Below, piece after piece: positions 22,916 through 33,157 of a stretch of DNA of 64,000 nt (position 1 is the stretch's first letter; the number at the start of each line of letters is the position of its first letter). A program made the translations under genes and the position numbers. A model generated the notes under the pieces. The model searched no databases and was not told the origin of the DNA. It saw only the letters and a list, made by a program, of their open reading frames with translations. The stretch is taken from NCBI GenBank assembly GCA_023525975.1, contig CM042021.1, positions 109,041,501-109,105,500 of the forward strand. Direction: 5' to 3'. This DNA comes from Smallanthus sonchifolius. Taxonomy: Eukaryota > Streptophyta > Magnoliopsida > Asterales > Asteraceae.

Positions 22916-25124
22916 TGTCACACCTCGGTCGACGGCGGATTATACGCCAGGGCTGACGCGGTTGTTCAAAAAGCACATGATCAACTATTAAATGCGTTAC
23001 AGTATTTATTCATCGTATTAAATATCCGTTACAAGGAAAATATAAACGTATTGTTCAAATGAAACATAACATGATCAAAACTTAAATTTATTTTAACTAG
23101 GTCCGTAGCCCTAAGTGATCAAGCATGGTCCTCAAACGGGTGCACCTGAAACATGTTAGGTAAATGTCAACTACAAGTAGTTGCTTCATGTCTTAAAATG
23201 ATTTACAATTCAATATATCCAAATCAAATCTAAGACATAAATGTGAAAACATATAAGGTTCCAAAGTGTACATTCAAGCAATGTAATATGTATGGACAAC
23301 CCACCTAATTACGTGATGTAAGATACCAAAATGTATCCACAAATCCGCCAAGATTTGTGTTAAGTAATCAATTGTATTCTCATATAAATGATCATGTTAG
23401 GTACTACCTTAGGCTTGCAGCACAAGTTAATGATTGTACTAAACATGAACACATGTATCACCAAGTAATTTAAGACATGAAGCACAAAGGCTTTGCATAA
23501 GAACATTGTAATTGAATTGTGTATGTAAAGTAATCGTAGACATGTTCCACCCCCGAGTATTTGTAAACAAGAATAATGTTTGAAATTATTTAAATAATTA
23601 TTCTAAAAATAATTAATAAATAAATTATGGAATAGAAAAGGTTTAAATATTTGTTGTAAATAAAATAATTATTTAAATTATCTAATAAGTTTCTTTTACT
23701 TAAATGGTAAATAAAAGAGATATTAAATAAGTGTTAATATAAGTAAGCTTTAAATGAAATTAATTTAATTTGTATAATTATTTAAGTATTTCTATGGATT
23801 TTAAAATGTTTTAAATAACTATTCTTTGTCATTATTTATATGTTTAAAATGTGAGTTAATAATGTTTAAACAAATGTTTTATGAACATTACTATTTTATA
23901 AATAAAACAACATAATTTGATTTGTTTAATTCATTTATATTGTTTGTTTAGAAATTTATAATATTTTTAAAATGTTTTTAATAAATTAAAAATGAAACAT
24001 TATTTGATATTTTCTATTTTTATAAAAGTTTCTGATTATATTTATAAGATTTATATAAATTAAATCAGAATTTAAAATATTGTTTTATGTATTAAAATAA
24101 TCAAAATAGTTTAAAACAGGAAGGGGGGGTTACCCGGCTCGAACCCTGGTCTCCCCTGAGTACACACACACGCGCAACCACTAGACCAGGGCTTATGCCT
24201 TGGTTTAGAACTGATGCTATAAATTTTTTAGTAACAATCCCAAATCACATTCGTCTCTAATTGGATCTCGTGACCCTAGCCCATCAAATGACTTCGATCA
24301 GCCATTTATTTGTACCCGAGACCTTAGGGCTTTTGATAAAGGACTGAAACGAGTTTATGGGTACCAAGTTTACCTGAAATAGTCAAGAGTTGGAGGAGAA
24401 CGACTAAGATGTACAGACTCGTGTTCTTTGGCTGAATTGGGTGTTCCAGAGACGAAGTGAGATGTAATTGAGGGTGTGGGGAGTTTTCAAGGAGTCTCCC
24501 TAATGATTAGATGCGTCAATTTATACACAATTTGTACAGGAATAGATCGAACGCTTAAATGGAGTTTAATGTGTAATCGGTTACGAGTTCGATAGTAATT
24601 CGATAATGAAAACTCAATTAACTTCGAAGGACGAATCGTTTAAGTGACCACAATGTTTTGCCGTTGAGATTTCGCATGAAATCGGGTTAAAAGACGAGTT
24701 TGTAATACATGGTTAGCAAATCGGGTGTTGCTGGACTCGAACCCACGATCGGAAGGGGGGGGGGAAGAATCCGGAATGGCATTCTAGTCCCTGAGTTTTC
24801 AAGTGTTTAACATTTTATGTACAAACTTAGGTTTAAGTTTAAATTGAAGTTTCTGAAATTACAAAATGAACCCTAAACTTTTTTAAAAATATAAAACCAT
24901 TAAATTCTATAAGTTTTTTATAAAATATATTAAATCTTTATATTATAATTAATGTTATAAGTATAAAAATATAATTTACAAAATAGAAATAATTTTATTT
25001 CTATTAAAATCATTTTCTTTGAAATTAATAACATAACATTTATAAACCTTATTTTATTTATGGAATTTATAATTTAGTTTTTATAAGTTTGTATTTATAT
25101 ATATAGACTGAGTAATAACCTAAC

Positions 25125-25166
<42 letters not shown>

Positions 25167-25388
25167 CTTGAACTTTGAACAATTATTTATATAATTCCTT
25201 ATATAAATCCTTGTTATATTTGAAATGAAACAATTGTACCCAATGTATTTATGTATGTAATTGTTCATGTAATGAGATGGTTAAATGGGATGGCTTCCAT
25301 TGAAATAGAAAAATACAAGTCATATGATAATGGAAATACAAGTACCAGAATAGTAAAAATATAGGTCGGGAAAATCCTGGAGGTTACA
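22916..25388 (-). repeat. Element B 5' LTR (complete, about 2.47 kb)
   Basis: Plus-strand start TGTCACACCTCGG, end GGAGGTTACA at 25388; in element sense it begins TGTAACCTCCAGGATTTT, close in style to the solo LTR start TGTAACACCCATGATTTT at 58263. It carries the hairpin at 23168-23183, a tRNA-like module (24131-24190), a second B-box-like site (24733-24743) and a TA microsatellite (about 25134-25162). Confidence 0.82.
24131..24190 (-). other. tRNA-like (Pol III A/B-box) module in LTR
   Basis: On the minus strand CCTGGTCTAGTGGTTGCGCG (A-box-like, 24171-24190) precedes GGTTCGAGCCG (B-box-like, 24135-24145) at tRNA-like spacing. The full cloverleaf is not kept, so this is not a working tRNA gene. 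Similar modules occur in sense orientation in two other LTRs of the window. Confidence 0.5.
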
Positions 25389-26086
25389 CGAATAGTTAAA
25401 GATATAAACATACCATTAGATTAATATGTCAAACATTAGCATGCACCCGACTTCATCTTCATCCTAGCAATGTAAAGTGTTTAGCCACGAATGGTCATAC
25501 TAACTAGCGTAACGCTGAGTTTCGTAGGCTCCGATATTGCGGACAAAGAGGAGGAGCCTCTCTACTCTCTACTCTAACTATGAAATACTATCTCTGGAAT
25601 AGTGTCTTGAGGTATGGAATGGTGTGTGTAACCAAGAACTCAAGCCCTCTATTTATAAGCCTCAAAATGAGCAATGCACGGTCGTGCATTGGATTGCACG
25701 GGCGTGCAAACACCTCGGGAATCAAACAGGGTATAGAGAACAATGTACTTGAGCCTTGGGGAGCAAGAGAGGCTTTGCACGACCGTGCAATGGGATGCAC
25801 GGTCGTGCATCCCTCCCCTGCTTCATAGTTTTGTCTTTTAGCTGCTAGTTTGACTTGTGTTAACCAATTTTGACTTCTTGGGGGTCAAAGCTCGGGTTTG
25901 GTCCTCTAAAAGCTTGATTTCTTCATCTTTTAAGCTGGTTTTTGCTCTATTTACTTTGGGACACTGAATAACCTACAATTATGAAATATAAATGCTTTAA
26001 GTATCAATTGCAAAGCTTTTGTTTAATTAGTATCATAATATGGGGATTATTATGCATGCAAAACATGTATAATTTAGGGCATATCA
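25389..26086 (-). repeat. Partial LTR of another gypsy element
   Basis: In element sense it begins TGATATGCCC at 26086 and holds four dyads of the GCACG-NN-CGTGC family (25674-25810) followed by a TATA box (TATAAATAG, plus-strand 25649-25657). It is cut at 25388 by the start of the element B LTR. The TGAT start suggests Athila/Tat-type; internal sequence is not present. Confidence 0.55.
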
Positions 26087-26895
26087 GTAATGACTCCAAT
26101 TTGTAAACCTCATGATCGGGTTCGGATCCGAGGGTTGTGGAACGTACCCCCCGATCGGGTTGTTCGGGTTGTTTACAAATTGCCATGGAAGCATCTTTGT
26201 AATTTTTTTAAAAAAATTAAACATGAGAAGAAAGATTGAAGAGATATGTTTGTATTTTTGTGTAAAAATAAGGTTGTAATGTATAGTATTTATAGGTTTT
26301 TTTAAGAAGATATTTTTTTTAATTTAAAGAGCCTAACAGATCTTTCCATCAAAATTGAGCTGCAACGACTCTTTTCTTGGCTTCCCACCCACCAACGCCC
26401 GTGAACACCATCACCCGCCCCCCACCACGCCCTCCCTCACCCCACCCAGCGCGGTGTTTCACGTATGGGGTGGGGGATGTGGCACCACACCCCCACCACC
26501 ACCCTCCCATTACGAATAGTCTTAGTGCACTCACGTAGAAACAATTGAAATGTTTTTTGAATAATTTTTTATTTTTTATTTCGTTTGATTTTTCTCTAAT
26601 AACTTATGTTCGTTAATTTAAAAGAAAAATCTAAATGTATAGTGTTGTTTTAGTTTTTTTTATGAACATTCCGATTTTGATTTTACTGAAAACTTAGTTT
26701 GTTTCAAATAAAGTATTTTTTAATTTTTAGTCTCGTAAGCGGCTTTAGCACGTGTTCGGATTAGTAACTTGGGTGAAACATATTTACGTACTTCGACCAC
26801 CTGATAACAATGAGGAGTTATATATTTAATACTTTTTGGTATTTTAGGTTTGTGTTTTTTCAATTTATATTGATGTAATTTTTTATTAAGTTAAG
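26087..26895. other. Non-coding repeat debris
   Basis: Contains a 12-bp perfect inverted repeat CAATTTGTAAAC / GTTTACAAATTG (26097-26108 and 26171-26182) enclosing a GATCGGGTT-rich core, and a C-rich block (26390-26510). No gene seen. Confidence 0.5.
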
Positions 26896-27149
26896 TACGG
26901 TTTTCATCCTATGGTTTGACCAAAATGAACATTTTAGGTCAAAAGTTCCAATTTGGCTTTTTCACTCCACTAGTGTCAGTTTCGTTTCGATTAAACCCAC
27001 ATGTTTAACGACATCCATCCTGGGTGTTAATTTTTTAGTTAAATGAGCAAAATACATTTTTCAATAAAAAATAAAAAAAGCTAGACAAACATAAATATAT
27101 CCCTTCTCTCTACTCCTTCACAAAAAACTCTCTACTCCTTCACAAAAAA
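26896..27149. repeat. Probable dispersed plant repeat (CCTATGGTTTGACC type)
   Basis: Includes the phrase TATGGTTTGACCAAAATGAA, which I recognise as common in dispersed plant repeats. Family not assigned; no coding capacity. Confidence 0.35.
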
Positions 27150-27900
27150 CCTTAAGGTGTCGTTTAGTTCATAGAAAGTTTATGAAGGATTCGGAATGTT
27201 TCAAAGAAATTAGAATTTAAATGAATTAAAATTAATTTCTTTAGAAATTGAGGAGATGTTTGGTTACCAAATTTGTTAAGTAAATTGGAATTAGAAAAAA
27301 AAAGCAAATGACTTAATTACCCTCCTAAAAATACCCCAAATTTGCTGTGATCTCTCATTCACCATATCAGTTCCTAGCAACTTCTTCGTCCCCAATAAGA
27401 TCTGAAACTCAAATCTAACAGTTTCTTTTTATTACTTTAAATCACCTGTTTGATACTCCAAAATGGTTGGTTTTTGAGGATTTGGGGGTTTTTGATTCAA
27501 CCGGACTTTGCGCCGAAAATCGATATGATAAAAATCAAACCTTCGTTTGAGGAAAATCTAATGTGGAATATGAATAAAATGGTTTCTAATCAAAGTTTAT
27601 CATTGATATGAAGATTTTTTTTTGTAGAGAATGGACGTGGCATATGAAGAAAATGGTGTTTGATATTTAGAAGAAGAAGCTAGCGAAAGAAATCATGGAG
27701 GGTATTTTGGGTAATGGAATAACATTCCAATGGAATGTTGAAATTCCATTATGGAAACGAAAGATTCTTACATTCCAACGATTGGTGGAATATTTTTCAA
27801 TTCAAGTTCGATCTTGTTCCAACCAAACATAATTTTTAATGGAATTCATTCCATTTTCAATTCTCACGAATTCCATGAAAGGCTTTTTCTCTATCTACTC
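27150..27900. repeat. MITE-like non-coding repeat
   Basis: AT-rich block with GGAAT/ATTCC-rich imperfect inverted halves (about 27180-27310 versus 27720-27870) and ACCAAACAT near the right end, resembling host-insertion MITEs. Terminal repeats are not clean, so the class is uncertain. Confidence 0.35.
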
Positions 27901-27910
27901 TCTCTCATCT

Positions 27911-28090
27911 CTAGGGGTGTAAACAAGCCAAGCCGGCTTGTGAGCTACTCAAGATCGGCTTGCTAAAAACTCGAATCGAGTCGAGCTTAAACGAGCTCGA
28001 GCCCGAGGCCGAGCCTAAATATAAGTTTGTTTAATAAATGGGCCCGAGCTTCACTTATCGAGCTCGAGCCGGCTCGCGAGCCTAAATCAC
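27911..28090. mobile_element. hAT-like terminal fragment
   Basis: Starts CTAGGGGTGTAAAC and is packed with GAGCTCGAG/GAGCCGAG motifs, as in non-autonomous hAT ends of many plants. The partner end is not identified. Confidence 0.4.
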
Positions 28091-28545
28091 AAGAACGAAA
28101 ACGGTATTTAACCCTTTTTATTAATATTAATATTTTTTGAAATAATATTAACCTTATAATAATATTATTTGCATTTATATTGTTTAAAATATAATAATAT
28201 TATTCGTATTTAAAAAATAAAAAAAATGATTGAGTGGAGAGTGGTGGGAAGTGATGTCCATTTCCATGGTTGAGTGGTGGGTAGCGAAGAGTGATGCGGC
28301 GCTGATGTTACAGTGAGTGTGAAGTGAAAACAACGTTTGGTAGCCTTAGGGAGATGGTGTCGTCCCTAACATCTTTTACATACACGCGCACGCGCGCACA
28401 CACACACACACACTCTCTCTTATATCAGCATCATATCACTTTTCTAATTTCATCCTAAACCATCCTTAAGGGTGGTCAGAGTGCATGAAAGACGGTCAAG
28501 AAGGGACGGGAGAAAGGCTGAGGTGGTGCAAGGCCTCAAACCCGG
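28091..28545. other. Non-coding, with CA/CT microsatellite
   Basis: A simple CA-rich then CT-rich tract lies at about 28382-28420. Nothing else recognised. Confidence 0.6.
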
Positions 28546-29160
28546 GAGATCTCATAGTTATTAAAACAAAAATTTCAATAATTCAAGCAGCGGAACATGG
28601 CCCAATCATTACATAAATTGTCTTAAATCCAAAAACATAAAGTTCAAAAAACATAAACGAGATGCCAATTCTTTCCATCGGGGGAATAGTCCTTCGCCTC
28701 GAGCCAAGCACCACCTTAAGCCTTCACCGAAACCTACACTTAACCGGATATGCATATTAAAAGTCAACTACGCTGTGTGAGTTTATATTTACATATCCAT
28801 GTGAAGAAGGATTTAAGCATAAAACATATAAACCTTTATAAAATGAAACGTACATAAAACATACATCACAAGTCATACATAAATGTCTAGATCTGCATCA
28901 TCTCGTAAGCATCTATATTGCCCATATGGTCTCGCCGCCATAGACCGAAAGATACGACGTTTTTCTCCTATGCTCTCACCGCCATAGACCGACAAAACAA
29001 CTATAAACAGGGGTCACGTTAACCCCAAAGCAATCGTCATCACTGACTTGACTTCGGGATGCCATATCTCCCTCGAAACGAAACCTTTTTAAATGATTCT
29101 TTTTTTTACAATCAATTTTAGATTCTTGGCTTTCCAAACATATAAAGAACTCTTTCAAAC
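28546..29160 (-). repeat. Minus-oriented Tekay-type LTR fragment (decayed)
   Basis: Shares the layout of the U5 side of the element B LTR, including AAAGTCAACTAC...GTGAGTT at about 28768-28790. No clean boundaries. Confidence 0.35.
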
Positions 29161-29560
29161 TCTAAGTTTGGCCCCCAAACAACCCATGCAAGATCAGTGT
29201 GCAAATCTGTCAAAAATCTGTCCAAGTTTATATTTTGCAATTCTTTCACCTATTTAAATTTTTGATAAAAAGCAGTGATTTTTCATACAATTTGGTTAAT
29301 ATAATCATGTTTAACATATTAAAATCCTAAAAATTAATTATTTTTATAAACCCTTCAAACTTGTTCAAACTTTTCATATGAAAACTTGATTTTGATCTTT
29401 CTAGTTTCCTTTTAACTTCTAGAATCATGTTTATAGTAAAACTCTCTATTTTAAATTAAACCCCCTCTAGTATTCAACTTATTCATTTCAATCCCTACTA
29501 AATTCATATTTTCACTTTATCCCTTACACTTTTCAAACTTACCAAACACACCCTTAAATT
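29161..29560. other. No feature recognised
   Basis: AT-rich, non-coding; nothing supported. Confidence 0.5.
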
Positions 29561-30615
29561 GGTCTAGTATACCGATAGAGTAACCATCAAACCAGTATGT
29601 AATTATCTAACAAGCATAAAGTTCTGACTAGGAAAGACGGGGTTCTGATCCGACCAACTCTTTCCTGGGAACTTTTCTATTGAAGGTACTACTCTGGAAT
29701 GATAATCACTTCTAATATACCACAACCACTTTCAAATATTTACAATAATAACCCTTCTACTATTCTAAGCTTGTTTCTAGTTTAACAAACTTACTTAGGG
29801 AATCCTTAAGGCCTCTTTCTAATCCAAGTTATTACGAGTGCAAGTTCAACTCTCTAACTTTACAAGGTGAGTTCATAGCCCCTCTTTTACTTTCTATCTT
29901 TGGTGTGGAAAACATGCCCGTATTCAAACTCTATATCAATACTATTATTATACTACAAGGATTTCATACTATCTCAATAACAACTTTCTATACTTGTAAA
30001 CTTAAACGGTTTTAAACACACTCTACTTGACTACTACAATCATTAACTTTTTAGCCAACATGAGTAAGTAAATAGATCTATTGGCCTAGCAAGCTCATCT
30101 AGTGCTCAAGTTGATGCGTTCTGGTTGGCATATTATTTTCAACTCGAGGGAGCTAGATGATAGAAACTGCATACTATAACAACACTTTGGGTCTGATGTG
30201 TTTAGACGGGGAAACTATTCTAGTCACTAGAGTTGGTTGTGGACCTCGATGTATAAAAGTTTAAATTACTTGTATTGAAATTGTTTATGAATTCTACACT
30301 ATTATCCTATGCTATATCTAAGTATCTAAACCTATGTTCTCACCAACTTTTTAGTTGACATATTTTAACATGTTTTTCAAGTGAAGCTAACTAGGATGTT
30401 GATAAGCTCATGCTAGGATCGAGGACTTTGCTTTAGTGGACATAGTTTAGGCTTTTAATTCAATAATGAGACTACATGTTTGTCTGGTTTATTTGTTGTG
30501 AAACTTGATGTAATCAACTATTTGATTAATATAATAGAAATTTCTTTTGATCCTTGTGTGACGATTCAATTTCGTCGCTTACCCGTGTATAATCCGCCTT
30601 GGGGTGGGTGTGACA
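29561..30615 (+). repeat. Plus-oriented Tekay-type LTR, 3' part
   Basis: Ends GGGTGTGACA at 30615, contains ACAAGGTGAGTTCATAGCCCC (about 29863-29883) and the hairpin CAACT-TTTT-AGTTG (30344-30357). The stretch at 29620-29700 also resembles the leader of element E (GAAGGTACTACTCTGGAA). The left boundary is not clear. Its right end abuts an RT fragment, so this LTR inserted into another element. Confidence 0.6.
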
Positions 30616-30950
30616 TTGATGATACCTGGACTTGAGGTCAATTCGGGAGAACAAGTTTGCTCCTTGTAGTTGATCGAATAGATCATCGATTCGAGGTAAC
30701 GGGTATTTGTTCTTTATTGTAAGCTTGTTCAGTTCCTGATAGTTGATACACACATGCTCCCGTCCTTTTTCTTAACGAACAAAACCGAAGCACCCCAAGG
30801 TGATATGCTCGGTCGAATGAATCCCTTGTCTAGTAATTCCTGCAGTTGAGATATTAGTTTCTTCATTTCAGACGGAGCCAGATGATATGGTGCCTTGGCG
30901 ACAGGTTGAGCTCTAGGCAGCAAGTCAATCCGGAATTAAACCTGATCTTC
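30616..30950 (-). pseudogene. Reverse transcriptase fragment (gypsy)
   Basis: On the minus strand it encodes the RT fingers/palm: QPVAKAPYHLAPSEMKKL, LQELLDKGFIRPS, SPWGASVLFVKKKDGSM, CINYQELNKLTIKNKYPLPR and FSRIDLKSRYHQ, with at least one frameshift near 30750. It is cut at 30615 by the LTR end and fades at about 30950. Tekay-like, source element unknown. Confidence 0.88.
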
Positions 30951-32335
30951 CGGAAAGATATACATATATAAATATATGTTTTTTGTAAAAAAAATAAAAA
31001 GTATATAAGTCGAATTCAAAAATCACAAATTCGATTTTAAAACGAAATCGGAATTTGGTTCGAACGCTAACCCGATTCGAATATTCAAGAACCGAAATTG
31101 AATTCGTAAACCGAAATCGATTTAGTTCAAATATGGGTTTTTCTAGTCCGATTCGAATAATGCAAACCCCTAATGGTGGGGCAGCGGTGGTGACGACAAT
31201 GGTGGCAGTGTAGGTTGGGGCGGTGACGGTAGGAGCGATGGCGGCAACAACAGTGGTGGGGATGGTCGGTGGCGGAGGCGGGGTTGGTGGCAGTAGCAAT
31301 GCTGGAGGCGGGTGTGACATGGGTAGTGTCTGGTAGCGGGGTGCGGCGACGACGACTATGGCTACGGTGCGTGTTTAAATCACTTCATTTTGGATTCTCT
31401 CCTATTAACATAATTAAATAGGATTAACAGGGTGAGGATTGTTGAGTATTCCTAAATTGATGCGGAAATTATATATATCAGAAGCATAAATAATTGAATT
31501 TAATTCCTATCTTGTTTTGAACTAGCATTTGATGCCCGCGCTTCGCGACGGGGTTGCGGGCTTAAACCAAAATATGAGCGATAACATGTTTGAAAATATG
31601 TTGAAATGTGTTTTACATAGACGGTAAAAAAGGTTTAAAGTTGAATACCCAAAGGATAACCGACACGCGTTTACATCCATATTGGTTATAGGCACCCATT
31701 ATTAGTTTTTAAAAAATAAATAAAATTCGTCAAATAGTGCCAAGTATATTGTATCTACATTTACTAAAACAAAACGGTGAACAAAAAAAACGTAGGAAAA
31801 AAAACAAAAAAAGGCTGGAAAAAAACAAAACTAAAAAAGCTTGGTTAAAAAATAACAAAAAGAAATTAAGAATTAAAAACGGCAATAAAAAAGAGGCTTA
31901 AAAATGGAATAAAACCCCGCTGCCCCATGATGGAACCGGTGTGGAGGGGGGCGGGGGGGCTTTTTTGTTTAAGTTTATTTATTTACTCCTTTATACATAT
32001 AGAAAATAGTGGAAAATAAAAGAAACAGTCAATCAACACGTGACACGTGATACCACGTCCAAATCAACCAATAACAAATACGAAGTGCAAAGATCTTTAT
32101 CAAAATGTATATAGGTAAAATTAAAATAAAAGTAAAATGTTTTAATAATAATTAGTAGTATAAAAGTTGGAATTCTTGAAAACTAATACTAATATTTAAA
32201 AAAATTATTAATAATTTCCCTTTCGTAAATGTATAACTTGATGCGTAGAGTTGTACTACAGGTGTCACATGTCATTTTTCTAGACCACCTACCTAGCTTT
32301 TTCCCGCCTAAACTCTTTTTTCACTGAAATGGGTA
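30951..32335. other. Non-coding repeat debris
   Basis: 30970-31170 is rich in CGAATTC/CCGAAAT motifs ending GCAAACCCCTAATGG, perhaps a hAT-like end. 31170-31320 is a GGTGGCGG-rich simple tract. At 31530-31560 GATGCCCGCGCTTCGCGACG recalls a common dispersed plant repeat. From 31730 to 32330 A-rich sequence, nothing supported. Confidence 0.45.
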
Positions 32336-33157
32336 CATGCGGTTGTAATACCCGGTTTGCCCCACGTCTCTAAACCCAAATCTACTTACTGCTCAATATC
32401 CAGTTTAGGGTTTCCCTGCAATAAAGATCGTTGTTTCCATGTAAAGGACCGTCCACTCCACCGATTTAAGGTTTCTCCACTAGCGGTCCTCTCCTCCACC
32501 CTTACCTTACGCCGTTAGCCACCAGGACTGTCCTCTCCCTCACCGATCTGCTTTCAGGTCCTGAAAATCAACGATTGTAGTCGTCGCCGTGTTTCTTTGC
32601 TGTCCTCCTTCCCGTATTTGTTCAATAGTCACGTATTTGACCTTCCAGTTTCTCCTTCGCGTATTTGTGTGTTATTCTTTTGCTTTTTAAGTTGTTTAGT
32701 GACTGATTATTTTAAAACATCAAAACACATCACCCCACTAAAACTGAGGTTTTGGAGCTTGGGAATTTAGGGTTATTATGCTAGAGGGGCTGAAAGAACT
32801 GCAGGAGTGGGAGCTTACCCAGAGCGACCGGGAGAACTTCCTTGCTAGGTACTCATGTTAAGTGTATTGCCTTCAAAGTGTTATGTTTGATAGCCATTGT
32901 TTGTTTTGTACATAGCAGAATGAGCTGTTGTCGATTTGTACTTACATGATGGTAGAAAGAGTTGTTGTTTCTTTCTATTTACTGCTACAAGGGGTGATGT
33001 CTTTTTGAAACAGGCTAATTTGGAAGAAGTTGTTGTTGATGCTAGCTCGCAAGAGAACTTTAATAATACATTTCTTCTTATTGGGTATCAGTTGACAATA
33101 TTTTTTTTTGTTGATTTAGGTTGGTTTGCACTCTGGAATGTTATGTAGGTGGCGTTT
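32336..33157 (+). other. Host-gene-like remnant: 5' UTR-like and exon-like pieces
   Basis: Sequence composition changes to CT-rich, transcript-like leader (32390-32760). An ATG at 32778 opens MLEGLKELQEWELTQSDREN and reaches a GT at 32850 in AGGTACTC, a good donor. Further on, GAAACAG at about 33007-33013 looks like an acceptor before ANLEEVVVDASSQENFNNTF. The pieces could be exons of a host gene cut by the LTR at 33158. I do not recognise the protein. The second piece is also open without splicing (32936-33148), so the exon model is tentative. Confidence 0.35.

Larger units (their letters stand above)
19844..23894. repeat. Tandem duplication of gag start + leader + primer site + half LTR
   Basis: 19844-21889 and 21890-23894 are direct tandem copies of about 2.0 kb, aligning through gag N-terminus, leader, primer site and the first kilobase of LTR, with a few small indels (one near 21165 versus 23184). 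The junction at 21889/21890 joins the middle of the LTR to the middle of gag. Confidence 0.9.
16916..25388 (-). mobile_element. Element B: Tekay-type Ty3/gypsy with tandemly duplicated 5' end
   Basis: The minus strand reads LTR (25388-22916), primer site, leader, gag start, a second LTR piece, primer site, leader, full gag, protease, RT, RNase H and the start of integrase. There the Athila element interrupts it at 16915/16916 in the sequence following LLMN. The rest of integrase, chromodomain and 3' LTR do not reappear on the left of the Athila element; instead element A lies there on the plus strand. Several stops and frameshifts are present. Confidence 0.88.

Noticed and set aside
25389..26086. 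A complete solo LTR with GTAAT target duplication
   Set aside because: A GTAAT occurs near 25268, but the left terminus would not start with TG; better explained as an LTR cut by element B.
26349..26534. Gly/Trp-rich minus-strand ORF
   Set aside because: Low-complexity C-rich tract, no domain or neighbours.
28382..28420. Regulatory CA/CT element
   Set aside because: Ordinary microsatellite with no gene next to it.
30925..31320. Pro/Thr-rich minus-strand ORF
   Set aside because: Simple-repeat translation with hAT-like debris at its end.
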